Source: Prosapia bicincta (lineage: Eukaryota; Arthropoda; Insecta; Hemiptera; Cercopidae). From it: a DNA stretch of 64,000 nt. The notes beneath the pieces were generated by a model. The model ran no database searches. It was not told where the DNA came from and worked only from the letters and a program-made list of their open reading frames with translations. Positions 24,359 through 38,148 of the stretch are shown here, one piece after another; within the stretch, counting starts at the first letter, position 1, and each line of letters starts with the position of its first letter. Made by a program: the position numbers and the translations under genes. The stretch is from assembly GCA_036971475.1 (NCBI GenBank), contig JBAIZL010000002.1, positions 47,345,229 through 47,409,228 of the forward strand, read 5' to 3'.

Positions 24359-24438
<80 letters not shown>
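24236..24438 (-). mobile_element. Single hammerhead unit arm next to (TA)n, copy C
   Basis: One arm of the same family, in minus orientation, from TTCTTGTTTAATAAT through AGGGTTATTCAAATACAA to the hammerhead core, with a long (TA)n at 24361-24438 on its 5' side. No second arm is present. Confidence 0.65.
24296..24340 (-). ncRNA. Hammerhead-like motif, copy C
   Basis: Minus strand: ATTC, CTGATGA, T, GTTGGTA-loop-TATCAAC (7 bp with one G-U), GAA, AAGCTT, T, GAAT. Stem I pairs ATTC with GAAT perfectly and every core base is intact. Confidence 0.65.
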
Positions 24439-24440
<2 letters not shown>

Positions 24441-24441
<1 letters not shown>

Positions 24442-25572
24442 AACAATATATATAAACATAATTAAACAAACTATAAATTAATAATTGATATTCTCTAATT
24501 TTATATCTAATTCAATTTCGAAACTACAACCTACTGAAAATCAAGATTCGATAGGTGAAAAAGTCAGAAACGGTAAATATATTATTAGGACAGTTTGTTT
24601 AAATTTTAATCTGCTATTATTCATCAACTTGACTATTTTCGTTTCTGAAGGTTAATAAATATTCTTAAATATGATAGGTAGAAATACCCTTGTGATATGA
24701 CACCCTCTGGTCTTATGAGGGTCTACCGCAGTTTGTATGTAGAGGTCTGAGGACATACTTTTATGTAGTTGGAATTCAGGTGTGTTTAACGAAGGGAGAA
24801 AATAATTTGATGTTAATCTATCAAAGGTAGGAAAAAGGTTATGAAACCTAAATAGTTATTCAATAATTTTATTTAGCCAACTAATGGTGTTTAAAGACAA
24901 ACTGCTTAGCAGTAAAGAACATTTGGTACATTCCTAATTTCTTCACCTTTTGATGGTTTTAAATGTTTTAATATTACTGCCGGAATCAAAACAAATCTTT
25001 CGAAATCATTTTATTTTCATCAATATTATTAAGTGTCTAAAGTTTAGTACAAAATAAATAATTTATTTGAGTTTTTGGTTCTCTCATGTGGCAGGTAAGG
25101 TATTTCGATGGATTTAAACATTTTAAAATCATTTTAATTACTACAGAGTATTTTCTAAGGACAAACAGCGTATTAGGTTTCAAAAATATAAATATTTTAA
25201 TGTTCTTAAAAAACTAAATGTTTCAATCTGGAATACAAATATGTTTTTTATATGTTCCAGGTTCTTTAACTAAATTTGTACATGTTTAAGTGTCGAATGC
25301 GTTGAAAGTGTATTATAAAGATTAAGTCTTATTTAGTGAAATGTATTTGGTAGCAGTTCAAAGTTTAGAGGCGTGACAGTTATAAGAGAGTATTTATTTT
25401 TCACTTGGGAAATTAAAAGCAAAGTTTATTTGGAGTGGTCTTATGATGTAGACTGAACAAAGCCGAGTAACTAGAAGCGCTGGACCCATGCCTTTTCAAA
25501 CAAAAGGTAACCCTAATCACATAGCATTAATTAGTATAATTTTTTAAATTGATGAAACAGTTGTGCGAATAG

Positions 25573-25621
<49 letters not shown>

Positions 25622-25751
25622 TTATTGATTATTTGAAATCAATGTAAATTATAACCTTGATAATAAATAAAATAAAATTGTTTACGAAATTTTACCACAT
25701 TTGTTTTTGCTTTCATTTAACTTATCAGTTCAGTATTAGTAATATATATAT

Positions 25752-25818
<67 letters not shown>

Positions 25819-26327
25819 CATAGAATCAAATTATATATACATTTTCATCATATGACCCTGGAATATAGTTTAAGCAATAACATTACTCGTTTTTATTAAA
25901 GGGTGAGGCCTCTTTTATGAAAACAAAATTGAAAATGAAACAATTCGTGAACCATAAATTTAATATCTGATATATTTGAACTATTGTTAGCTACTCGTGG
26001 GTTTTTATTTCTAAAAAAACTGAAAACTGGAAATGTTTCATTTAAAAATTATATGATTACTATGACATGATTGTAAATTTGACACATTAGTCTATTTATA
26101 ATTAAAGAAATAACAACTTTGCTATGAAATAGTTACACAACCATTTAGCTAACCAGTTAACATTTTCAAAAGGAACAAGTTCCCTTGAAATGTTTACTAC
26201 ATATAGGTTCTATAACTATTTTGTAGTCAAAGTTTATTGGTTGTTGTAACCATCCTAAATTCACTGATTAAACTATAATTAATAATTACGTAATTAAGTC
26301 AATACTTAAGACCTTAGTTGCTGACGA
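24441..26327. other. AT-rich sequence without recognised gene
   Basis: Contains (TA)n at 25577-25617 and 25742-25814. No supported coding region. Confidence 0.6.
25577..25814. repeat. Two (TA)n microsatellites
   Basis: (TA)n at 25577-25617 and again at 25742-25814. Confidence 0.9.
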
Positions 26328-26674
26328 GTTTCAAAACAATCGTTTCTAATACGAAGCTAAGCCTCTATTTTCGGTGTCGCACAAGGTAAAAAAGGTTGTC
26401 GGCATAAGATTTATGAGTGTAGTGGTTAAGTTGGTTGTTTTCACGTACTAGTAAAGGGTGTAGAATTCAAAGTGTTTGTGGTCATTTATTATTTTTTTAA
26501 AGTGGATCATATTCAAATTGGACCACACACACTTTGAAGCCAACACATTTTCCCATTACTCCGTAAACAACTAACTTAACCAACCACACTATACTCATAT
26601 ATCTTATGCCTACAACCTTCCGCGATTCTACCAGTAGATGCTTAGCTTCGTAAAAAACGTTTGTATTGAAACGA
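26328..26674. mobile_element. Foldback (long inverted repeat), about 350 bp
   Basis: The left arm (26328-26482) and right arm (26519-26674) are colinear inverse copies. Matching blocks include ACGAAGCTAAGC, GTTGTCGGCATAAGAT, TATGAGT..GTGGTTAAGTTGGTTGTTT and TTCAAAGTGTTTGTGGTC, each found inverted in the right arm. The arms have diverged and carry small indels. It could be a foldback MITE or an old inverted duplication. Confidence 0.8.
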
Positions 26675-29328
26675 TGTATAGTGGACCATGCTTACCCAAA
26701 AGTAACTAAACCATTTTTCCTACCACATTTGCTATGTTTTTTTTTAGTTCTCAAAACATAAATTAAACTAAATCAATAAGTTTTTGGTTACTATACAAAT
26801 TCTAACACTTTGTAACTGACAAAATTTACTAATTGAAAGAAACTATTCAATGTTTACTTATTTCAATAGGCGGAGGAATAATTTTATGTCTTTAAAACCT
26901 TTCAGCCAATAATATTGTTGGAGTGTTTTGGGTGTAGCACTTATTCCTAACGAGAAATGGAAGACGTATTATACATGGTCAGATAGCCGTAAGTAATACA
27001 GTATAGAAAATATATCCCCTAATGAAATAGCAGATAATATGATGGTGCCAATGCCTTGATAAGTTAGTGAAAAGAATAACATATTTTTCAAACCTCTGCA
27101 GGACAGATATTTTAACGGCAAACTTTTTTTTTCAATGGTGTGAGTCAAATTGTTAAATGTAGTTATCGTTTCATCAAGAAACAAGTGTTTTCTTTCAAGA
27201 AATTATACTTTTTGCTACAGTATGGTTGATGATATACAGTGGTTCCAAGGTTGTTTTGCTCATCACTCCGAGTCAGATGGAGCCTACTATGTTTAAAGTA
27301 CAAGGTCACTCGTAATGTTGAGGTTTGAATTCTTGTTTTAATTTATGTTATTTCGATATACGAAGAGAAATTTTTAAAGCAAGAACCTTTTGGAGAGTCC
27401 CTCCGCAAAGGCTATCACGTTATTATTCGTCGTGTTTTACAATAACTTGTTTGGTTGCTATGACGACCAGTAATCCTATTTATTAGTTCAAAGCTCCAAG
27501 ACAATAACATTGACAAGTTCTTGAGTCACATATAGTTTCGTGTTTAAACGTATCTTGCTTTCTACAGAGACAAAACATAAATTCAGTAAGTAGTTCGAAC
27601 TCTTTATAGAAAACAAGAATCTTCAATCTTCAGACAAGAATCTTCAAATAAAAAATCTTAGCAAAGTTAATCTTAGCAGCAGTTTTTGTAGAACCGAAAA
27701 GTGTTCTTCTGATAGACAATCTGCCAAAATGAAAGTTTATTAAAGCTGAAAGTTTATGTGAAATATCAGTCAATTGCTCTCAATAAACTGACTAGCTTCA
27801 TTGTATGGTATGTACATTAGAAAACCTCACATGGAATAAATTAATTCCAAATTAAAAACGAAACAGCTATAGTAACAAAATTTCTAATAGGGATGTCTGG
27901 TAAGGAATAAAATATTGTAATTACATGCAATCATTCACAAGAAGAAGCAAGATGGATATGTTTAGAGATTCTGAAACTAGCAGTCCAAATTTATATTAAA
28001 TTAAAATTATTTAAACATATTTAATGGAAAATTTGCTATGTTATATAAAGGTCTATGAAACATTTAGATTATTAAAACATTCCCAAAATATTTGTGACAG
28101 CAATGTAGATTTCCTACAAAATGTGTTTTTTTAATCAATCAGAGGTGTTTTTTTTTTTAATATCGTGCAATCTCAAATAAATCTCAAAAGCCGATTATTT
28201 TTCATTCGTCTGTAGGAATATTTGGTTAAATGATGATAATAAACAGTTAATAAAGAGCTAAGAATGAATAATACACATTCTTCATTTTTTGTAGTTAGAA
28301 GGTATCGTATTTATAAAAACCTTCTATTTAAATAAAAGGTTTTCATATAATGTTTATTAAGATTAAAATTTTCATAAATTTTAAACTTGAAAAGGTAGAA
28401 ACAATAAAAACATCAAATATAGAATATATGAATTACATGTGTATCAGATGGATTTATTTTGGATACCGCAAAAAGCTATATATTACTTCTAGATAACAAT
28501 CTTTATTCACACCTGGTGCTTGAAAATAAATTGAGAATGTCAGAAGAAGAGGAATGGCTTTGCTTCATTCTTGGTTTAATTAGAGAAGAAGAAAAGCCTC
28601 TTAACGTCATCACCAAACAATTTCATCTGACTGATCGTGGACTTAAATTAATGATATTTTATATCTAACAGCGTATTATATGTATGTATAGTCTAAAAAT
28701 ATGTAATATTTTAATATGTGTTAAAACGTATACATTGTCGAAACTAGTATGTATGTGTTATTAAAATATTCTCTACTGAGATTTGAGTGAAATATTTTAA
28801 AACTGTATTTACCGTTGTGAATTGTTCTCATTTGTTAAGCTCTAATTATCTTAACCAATATGCATTTATTTATAATTAAATACAATTACAATTGAAGTTT
28901 AAAATAAAATAATACACACCCACTACTTTAAATACTATTTAAAGTATCTATTAGGCTTGCAATGTATTTAAATGTTGATAGGCTTTATTCATTAAATTTT
29001 CACGACTCTCACCCAAAAAGTTTCGTCCGCATTTTATTTATATTCATCATTATTGTTTTTAATCCTAAATGGAAAGAAATAGTTACGGGTAATGCGGTAG
29101 GACTAAATATATTATTCAAAAGATTTTCTATCTCAAAAGTATAGGGCCTACTATTTTATTCAAAGGAATAAACTGAAAAAAACATTCTAAAATACGGTGA
29201 ACCAGAAAATCGTTTATTCTAACACGTGCATAACCTGTAAAACATTTCCAGCATGACTAAAATTCCTGTTATTATCCTCATTAGCTTTATATATTGTTTT
29301 ATGGGTATTTTTCTGCTATTCTAAGTAA
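26675..29328. other. AT-rich sequence without recognised gene
   Basis: An open stretch at 28453-28668, preceded by an AG acceptor-like site at 28449, encodes about 70 acidic-rich residues (MSEEEEWLCFILGLIREEEK in the middle). I recognise no family; a stray exon cannot be excluded. Confidence 0.5.
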
Positions 29329-29440
29329 TAATTCTTCTTCTTCCGTGGCGCTACAACCCGGTGTAGTCCTCCTCAATGAGCCTTCGCCAGGTAGCTCGAT
29401 CCTCTGCTGCTGCTTTCCGGTTCCTCTCCTTCAGCAAGGA
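29329..29440 (+). mobile_element. Possible SINE or LINE 3' scrap
   Basis: A CTTCTTCTTC run followed by CGTGGCGCTACAACCCGGTG and a GC-rich block ending near 29440. It stands out in composition and resembles widespread arthropod short-repeat words of the 'GTGGCGCTACAGCCC' type. The assignment is from memory and weak. Confidence 0.35.
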
Positions 29441-29847
29441 TCAATTAATAAATACCAAACGACTTTTAATTGCTGAATCTTTTGCTTTATCACTTATATG
29501 TTTTAAATAGTAGAGCGGTGAAGGCTGTTAATACTTTCATGGTTTTAAAACCGTTGAAAAACGTGGTGAGAAATGTTTGTAAAAAAAAAAAATGTATACT
29601 AAGAAATAAGCATAACTAATAAAAACGTGGAACTAAAATTCATATACATTGCATATATATATATGAGTTGTAAGTGATGTATTTCGTAGTTAAATACTCG
29701 TACTTTATTATTAATGTGGACTCATTTTATTCACCAAGATTACTTATGAAATCAAAGCAAAGCATTTCATCAAATTAATATATTTATACATATACTAAAC
29801 AGTTTGTGTCAGCTTTGTTTTATATGTGGATAGCGTACGAAGCTACA

Positions 29848-29946
<99 letters not shown>

Positions 29947-30039
29947 ACACACACACAACACACACACTGAAACGGTCTGAATCACCGTTCAAATTAGGAA
30001 ATTGATATTTTCAAAAATTGTAATAACAAATTTAATAAT
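29441..30039. other. AT-rich stretch with (CA)n
   Basis: No gene. A (CA)n microsatellite of about 95 bp lies at 29849-29944. Confidence 0.8.
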
Positions 30040-30916
30040 TAAATGATAAGATTTTAATTTATTGTATAATGAAACGTGGTCAAGTGTGAAGAAGTCAGTA
30101 AAATATTGAATAAGTATTATTAAGACAAATTAAAAATTTTGATAGACTGAGATTTTAATAACTAACTAAATTTGACAAACGAGAGTGAAGTGAAACATTT
30201 TGTAAGTGCCGAAAAATACTAACTTGAGAACTAGACCACGTAGAACTATCATCGACATTTTGAAATGACGAGAAAAATCCATAATAAACAGTAGTGAAAA
30301 CAGAATTTAAAAAACTCAAATAACAAAAAATTTACAGCCATTTAAAAATATTAGACCTTTTTCAGTGTTCTAAAACAGATACCAAAATTATACAGGTTAA
30401 AACTAATACGTTTTCCAACCCGCCCGTACAAGAAACAAGCACGGAGATAGCGACAAGAGGAGAGCGGAGGGGAAGGGTGACATAACCGCAATAAATACAG
30501 GAACTTAAGGACCTGTAAGGCAGTCTGTAAAAAGTTTTTAATACGAGCTGCTAACGGTCGTTATGTCGGTCAGCGCCTTGGACAACCACCATGGGCCAGA
30601 TAAGACGAAACTACCACGTTTCCGCCGTCTAATTCCATCCATGGACGAGGGCTTCAGACTCAGACTCCGGGACGTGAAAATGGAGAAAGACTTCCATCGA
30701 CTGACCAGGGATGGCAACTTCCGATGTCCAGGGACATGGAATCTAGACGAGAGTACTCTAGGACCGGCATGCAAATCCTTGGCAAGTCATTTTCACTATT
30801 TTATTAAATAAAGTCAAATTTAGTAAGTTAAAAATATTAAATTCAAAATTGTCAATAAAATTTAACAATGACTTAATCCTATGTTGAATATTAAATAAAT
30901 GTTAAATTCAGATTAT
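30040..30916 (+). repeat. Dispersed repeat copy 1 (LTR-like?)
   Basis: First of two tandem units with a period of about 877 bp, matched again at 46.4-47.7 kb. It holds an AT-rich half, a TATA-like AATAAATAC (30490-30498), an initiator-like CAGTCTGT (30521-30528) about 31 bp downstream, then a GC-rich block to about 30790. Any open frame in this block is not conserved between copies, so I read it as non-coding. Confidence 0.65.
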
Positions 30917-32300
30917 TTAAATAATAAGGTTTTAATTTATGGCATAATAAACATAGTAAAGAGTCAAGAAGTCAGTAAAATATTGAATAAGTATTATTAG
31001 GACAAATTAAAAATTATGATAGACTGAGATTTTAATAACTAACTAAATTTGACAAACGAGAGTGAAGTGAAACATTTTCCAAGTGCCGAAAAATACTAAC
31101 TTGAGAACTAGACCACGTAGAACTATCATCGACATTATGAAATGACCAGAAAAATCCATAATAAACAGTAGTGAAAACAGAATTTAAAAAACTCAAATAA
31201 CAAAAAAGTTACAGCTATTTAAAAATATTAGACCCTTTTTCAGTGTTCTAAAACAGATACCAAAATTATGCAGGTTAAAACTAATACGTTTTCCAACCCG
31301 CCCGTACAAGAAACAAGCACGGAGATAGCGACAAGAGGAGAGCGGAGGGGAAGGGTGACATAACCGCAATAAATACAGGAACTTAAGGACCTGTAAGGCA
31401 GTCTGTAAAAAATTTTTAATACGAGCTGCTAACGGTCGTTATGTCGGTCAGCGCCTAGGACAATCATCACCAGGCCAGATGGGACCAGAATTGCCACGTT
31501 CCTGCCGTCTACTTCCATCCATGGACGAGGGCTCCAGACTCAGCCTCCAGGACGCGGGAATGGAGAAAGACTTCCATCGACTGACCAGGGATGGCAACTT
31601 CCGATGTCCAGAGACCAGGGAATCCAGACGAGAGGACTCCAGGACCGGCAGGGAAATCCTTGGCAAGTCACTTTCTCTATTATATACGAACTAACGTCAA
31701 ATTTAGTCAGTGAAATTTATTAAATTCAAATTAAAAATTAAACTTAAACAATGACTTCGTTCTATTTTGAATAATTAAATAAGTCTTAAAAGTAATAAAA
31801 TTAATTAGTATAACAAAAATGTTGAAATAATAAATAATAAATATTAAATTTACAAAGTAGTTTTGGCCATAAGCCAATCATTTTCAAGAAGACCAAATTT
31901 ATTGAATCGTATATATTTTAAAATTATTTAAAAGTAAATGTGAATTTACCAATTCAATCTTGAAATAAGAAGATACCATTTTTTATTATGTTAATTTTGG
32001 AAATAATTGTTTTTTAAAAATGTGTTAATGTAGTTATTGAATTATATATGAAATGTAGGTTTTAAATATGTGAAAATAAACGAACTTTTAATTAATAATT
32101 TGTGAAGATAAAGAGAGAGCTAAATATGTTTTATTTGAAAAGAAAATTAGTTTAGTTTAAAATCAATAATTAAATGCATTATAAAAACTTACAGTATTTA
32201 AATTTATCCTGTGTTGAACAACCAATAAAACCTTTATGTTTTTTCCAACTGATAAATATTGATTATAAAATCAAAGTACAGTTTTAATTAAAATTCATTA
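30917..32300 (+). repeat. Dispersed repeat copy 2 (LTR-like?)
   Basis: Second unit, extending further than copy 1. It includes TTTTGGCCATAAGCC (about 31862) and ends after AACCAATAAAACC (about 32220), a polyadenylation-like signal. Both marks are also in copy 3. Initiator-like CAGTCTGT is at 31399. A Pol II promoter early and AATAAA late would fit an LTR of about 1.3 kb, but no coding region or clear TG...CA ends tie it to a retrotransposon. Confidence 0.6.
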
Positions 32301-33877
32301 ATATATACATAAATATATATATATAAGACAAATATGTAATATTTATTTTGAGTTTTAGTATTTAGGTTATTTTTTCATGTTACTCACGATCTTAGTATCA
32401 GTTTATAAATTGACATAAGATCTTGTTTGTAATGAAATGTGTTAATTTGTTGTATGAAAATATTTTAAAATGAGGAGGTCCCTAATAAAAGTAATGTGTG
32501 AAAATGTATTTTGAAATGTTTTACAACAATTTGAATAGTAATTTATTCAGCTACTTTCACGATGCTTTTCATAATAAGTACTGAACTACTGGAAACATTT
32601 AAGCCACTTTGGTATTCTCTTGAATTTTGAACTCTTGTTTGTTTGAAAAACTTGATTCATTCCTCTTTCTCTGTACATATGTGGTATTAAGCCGATTCCA
32701 ATAATAATGTAGTAGATGACAATTCAAACAACTGGTAATTATGTTATCAAAAATTTGGAGAAACCTTTGGTTTACATTTCTTATAAGTTCAGCGTATATA
32801 TCCCCACTCTCTATCCCACATGCTTGTCTATTTTTTTGAGACTTAATGGTTGTATTACCATGTCCATTTAATTCTTTATTCCGACTGTTCCATTCTCTTA
32901 AATATGATTGGCAGTTCATTTCTGTTCCTTGCAGAGTTCAATCTATTTTAAAAAGTATGAAGTATGTTTTATGTTTTGCTTAGGTTTTCGCCAATGGCTT
33001 CTTATCCTTAAATCAAGACAGATTGTTTACAAATATCTTGCCACTTGTTTTAAAAACGTTTAATAATAATTTAGACTATTAGACGTAACTTACATCCAAC
33101 GTTGTACTCATATTGTGCGTGTTTGATATTTCGTCTTTTTCCTCACAGATTCATTTATTTGACATCTATAAGGAAATATACTACAGTTACTAGAGAGTTA
33201 ACTTCTAATCTGTGGTAAAATTGCAATTACTTAACAATGTACTCTATCCTCCGATAACCGACATTGGCCCCTGGATAAATATATATCCAACAGCTGTTGC
33301 GTTCCCATGGGGGGGGGGAATGCACAACGTGTTGATGTAAACTTTATTCTGAAAACATTCTTGGCATTTGTTAAAATAAAATAATAAATGAATAATAGAA
33401 TTTAAAACCAAATAAACATGATTTAGAGACAGTCGGAAGATGTATTTAAAATGTACTGTTTAGTAATAGGCTACATTTTTATGATCAAATATATTGAATT
33501 CATTTGAAGTATATATACAGTAGATAACTTTAGTTTTTACAATACCCGAAAAAATCAAATTAGTTTATCAAAAATTTATGAATATTTGACAAATAAAATT
33601 GGTTTGAAAGTACGCAAAATGAGATAGTGACAAAAACTTCAATTAATCTGGTATTTAAAAAGAACACATTTATTGAAAGGATAGTTTTGTATCATCTGTC
33701 GAACGTATTATAAAACAAAACATTTATTTTGTAAGAGTACAAGAATAATACACGAGGGCGGTTATAAATACAAGCAATAATAATGATTAACTATAGCCTA
33801 CGTATCGGGTTATGAATAATAAAACGAAATATAATAATATAATACGTTGACACACAAATGTGAGAAATAGGGACTTG

Positions 33878-33960
33878 AAGCATACACACACGCGAGCGCG
33901 CGCGCACACACACACACTCGCTCGGGCGCGTACACACACACACACACACTGTCGTGCGAG
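33878..33960. repeat. (CA)n with CG-rich interruptions
   Basis: CA repeats with GCGCGCGCGC and CTCGCTCGGGCGCG stretches. Confidence 0.9.
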
Positions 33961-35555
33961 CGTGTGCTCACGCACCCCCATAGAGATAGAGACAGGAATA
34001 AATCACTTTTTTGTGATTATTTTCATATTTCATGTAACGAATAATGAAATCATGTTTACTTGGTATTTATGTGACAATGAAAATTTCTTGAAAATAAAAG
34101 ACACTTTAATTAAGTTTAAACACACAAAAAAGTTAGACAAGGTAATGACGTCTTTAATTAATTTAGGTTTTTATGTTATAAAACAATTTTGAAACGTCAA
34201 ACTTATCTGACTAAGAAACTCTGCAAAGCTTTTTAAGTACTCAGATTCAAGGTATTTGTTTTCCCATGTAATCTAGATCAATTTCTCTTAACATTATTAA
34301 AATTATTGACATCCGTGAAGTGCAATTTACTAGAGGTCCTTCCCAATGTATTCAATATTGTTGTAATAATTTCCAAAGTAATTTTTTACCATCGATAAGT
34401 CATTAAAATATTTTTTGCTAAAGACTATAGTTTATTCTTTGATCATTTGAGTTTTACTCTTTGTATTTAGGTATATTCCAACCTCGTAATTTATTTGCAT
34501 TCAATTATTTAAAAATATGTAAGGAAACTACTGTGATTGATTAACTAGGTCATTCTTAACAACCAAATTGTTAAAGCTAAGATCTTGAAGTGCAGTTACC
34601 AATGAATACATGATGTAGGATACACTAACTCACAATTATTTTATCTATTCGAATGTCAATTCTATGACAATGGCATCATATACAGTGAGTAATAAACTAA
34701 AGATACCATCAAAACAAAAATATATCATTTATGGTTCTATAACCATGAATGTAATGTTTATGGTCTAGGTTTTCCTATGTATTTCACTGTCAAATCAGGT
34801 GATAAAACACTGGGGAAAGTTACTAGTTTCAACGTAGCCATTGCTACTAGAAAAACCTAAACAAACTATTAGGAAACCAGAAAGACGTAACACAAAATAA
34901 AGGGAATTTTCAAATTTAATTTTTATAATTTAGGATATGTTCCTTTAAATATATATGCTAAACAAAGAGAAAAGATATTATTAAAACTGAAGAACAACTT
35001 TCCCTCATTAAAAATATCAAGTAAGAGAAATGTATAGCTAATTATTGGTTTGAATGAAATCATGTATTTAAAGTGGGCAATATACCCCATTTGAAGAATG
35101 CTATTTAATGTCATAACAATAAATATACGATTAATATTATAAATAAATAATTTGCCGCAAATCCAAATTTTATTTTAGCATAATTATGTTGAAAATGGAG
35201 TTTTGTAATAGGACTAATTATTGTTTAATATTTTGGCAAGCAGAGATATAGGTGGAATTTATACTCGATAAACTCAAGTATAATGTAGAAAAGTAAAAAG
35301 ATGTATTGATAAATGTTTTTTTTTGTAAAAAAAATATAGTCTGCATTTAAATGTATCTGCAATAATTAGAACTAGTTGCAATAACTTCGCAAGAGCGCAG
35401 CACCTCACGGAAAATAATTTACCATTTTGTTCGAGAATAAATTAATAGGTTAGATCAGACCATAATGAGCTCTTAAACGAGAAACATAATAGGCTATGTT
35501 CGTAGCCGTCCAGTATTTTTATACCCCAATTCAGGTCACGCAGTGCTTACAGAAG

Positions 35556-35668
<113 letters not shown>

Positions 35669-36378
35669 CCCAGTAGTTACATTAATCTGAAAGCGACATG
35701 ATTGAAAAAACTTAAGTAAAGCAAAGTAATTTGTAAAATTAATCGCCGTCAACAACCTGATTATACATGTTGGATACTTAACAGCTTTTTAAATAAAATT
35801 GTAACAGTCGTTTCAATTCGCTTTATCTAAACATGTCCTGTAAATTATTATTTTTTTTAAATGCCTTACTGCTAAATTGTTCTACAATTTTTAAGTCACA
35901 TATTTCTTAACAATTTCCTACCAATAAATTTATTTTTAAATGAAAATGTTTGCTATAATTATTGATTTTGTAAATGTTAGGGATTTCCTACACGCGGGAC
36001 CGAACAGGGTATAATAGGGCTCGGCCAATCTGCGGGTTAACAACGTTTTGTAATTAAAGACATAATTGTTATTTGTAATTAACAGTAAAGCTGAGTTCAA
36101 GAAACGGACAGAGATTCGCTATATTAGGACAGTAAAATCCGACATTTGGATGGAAATCAGTAATTAAATAATTCTATATGATCCTGTTACATTCTGGTAT
36201 AGTATTTATTGAAAGTATATATATCTACTCAATATAATGTAATACGTACTAGGGTTTTACTAAGCACACATTTTTTTTTTTTTTATCGTTCGAATTGGAT
36301 ACAAGCCTTCAGTGTAGGAAAAGCCTCTCAGACCAATATATTTAACAATGGTTGTATTTGTAATTTTACCAATATTTG

Positions 36379-37406
36379 GGAATTTATTTTAAGACGCTAT
36401 TTATTGTATCTATACAACACTAAATCTATTGTATTGTAATATATCTTCAGTTTCAAATTAAAGAGACGCTGTGGACCATCTCCTTAATAATTTAATTTAT
36501 CAAATTACATATATCGAACTTGTATTGTTAACCTAGTAAAGGTTTGTGTAAAGATCCTGTAATGTTCCTGTTAGGTCCGACTAAGAATTTATTTCAAGAC
36601 GCTATATATTGTATCTATACAACACTAAATCTATTGTATTGTAATATATCTTCAGTTTCAAATTAAAGAGACGCTGTGGACCATCTCCTTAATAATTTGA
36701 TTTATCAAATTACATATTTCGAACTTGTATTGTTAACCTAGTAAAGGTTTGTGTAAAGATCCTGTAATGTTCCTGTTAGGTCCGACTAAGAATTTATTTC
36801 AAGACGCTATATATTGTATCTATACAACACTAAATCTATTGTCTTGTAATATATCTTCAGTTTCAAATTAAAGAGACGCTGTGGACTGTCTCCTTATTAC
36901 TTTAATTTATTAAATTACATATATCGAACTTGTATTGTTAACCTAGTAAAGGTTTGTGTAAAGGTCCTGTAATATTCCTGATAGGTCCGACTAAGAATTT
37001 ATTTTAAGACGCTATATATTGCATCTATACAACACTAAATCTATTGTCTTGTAATATATCTTCAGTTTCAAATTAAAGAGACGCTGTGGACCGTCTCCTT
37101 ATTACTTTAATTTATTAAATTACATATATCGAACTTGTATTGTTAACCTAGTAAAGGTTTGTGTAAAGGTCCTGTAATATTCCTGATAGGTCCGACTACG
37201 AATTTATTTTAAGACGCTATATATTACATCTATACAACACTAAATCTATTGTCTTGTAATATATCTTCAGTTTCAAATTAAAGAGACGCTGTGGACCGTC
37301 TCCTTATTACTTTAATTTATTAAATTACATATATCGAACTTGTATTGTTAACCTAGTAAAGGTTTGTGTAAAGGTCCTGTAATATTCCTGATAGGTCCGA
37401 CTAAGA
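36379..37406 (+). repeat. Five tandem 205-bp satellite units
   Basis: The marker AAGACGCTAT recurs at 36391, 36596, 36801, 37006 and 37211, exactly 205 bp apart each time. Units share AAATTAAAGAGACGCTGTGG and TTGTTAACCTAGTAAAGG. Units 1-2 and units 3-5 form two subtypes: GTATTGTAAT and CCTGTTAGG against GTCTTGTAAT and CCTGATAGG. No open frame crosses units. Confidence 0.97.
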
Positions 37407-38148
37407 AGAACGAGGAAGGATACTATAGGTAATGTAGAGTGTTAGCTACTGTTATAATTTTAATGTAAATACAACCACGGCCCGTAGATTAAACGGCACA
37501 ACCCCCAGCCGCCCCTTCACAGCCGGGGCACATATCATGGTAGCAGAATAAAGCTATTACAAAGAAAAGGCGAGGTTCTTAAAATATGAAATAGTACGGT
37601 TTTCTAAAATAATTAAAATAAAAACGTATTTATTTATTATAAAAAAGGGTTTATTTATATAAAGGAACATAAAATGTAATATGTTAATAAGAGCATATAT
37701 GTTATAAACTTAAGTTCAACTTAGGATGAAGATCGAATTTATGTTAATTGAATTGAAGTGTAATGTAGAGATGAAGGTCGAACTATATCATAAATGCCCT
37801 CTAAAAATATTTACTTCCATTAACGTCTGCGATAAAATAAACGTTCTATGTCAACTTGTTCCAGTTCTTTAAATTAAAAACATAAACAGTTGTATCCGTT
37901 CGATCATTGAGTTTTACTAAAATAGAAACCCACTGAAACGTCCGGTTAATATTGGTTCAAAGAAATATAAATAGCTTGATGATATCAGGCTTTCTACAAT
38001 TCCTAACAATCACCATTGGTGTATTAATATTTTATTCAAAAAGGAAACTAACTTCACTTCCGTGAAATTAACCACATGTATCATCGAGAGATGCTAAAAA
38101 TCTTTCAAGTATCCCTTATTTATTCTATAAATATTAAATATGTACATA
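37407..38148. other. Sequence without recognised gene
   Basis: A short GC-rich patch (CCCCCAGCCGCCCC, about 37502-37515) stands out; otherwise AT-rich. Confidence 0.6.

Noticed and set aside
28453..28668. About 70-codon open frame after an AG site
   Set aside because: No family recognised and no other exon nearby; left as a note in the gap entry.
30563..30811. 82-codon open frame in repeat copy 1
   Set aside because: Copies 2 and 3 break it with stops and frameshifts, so the GC-rich block is more likely non-coding.
32599..32919. 106-codon minus-strand open frame
   Set aside because: No recognisable domain or codon signal, and no supporting context.
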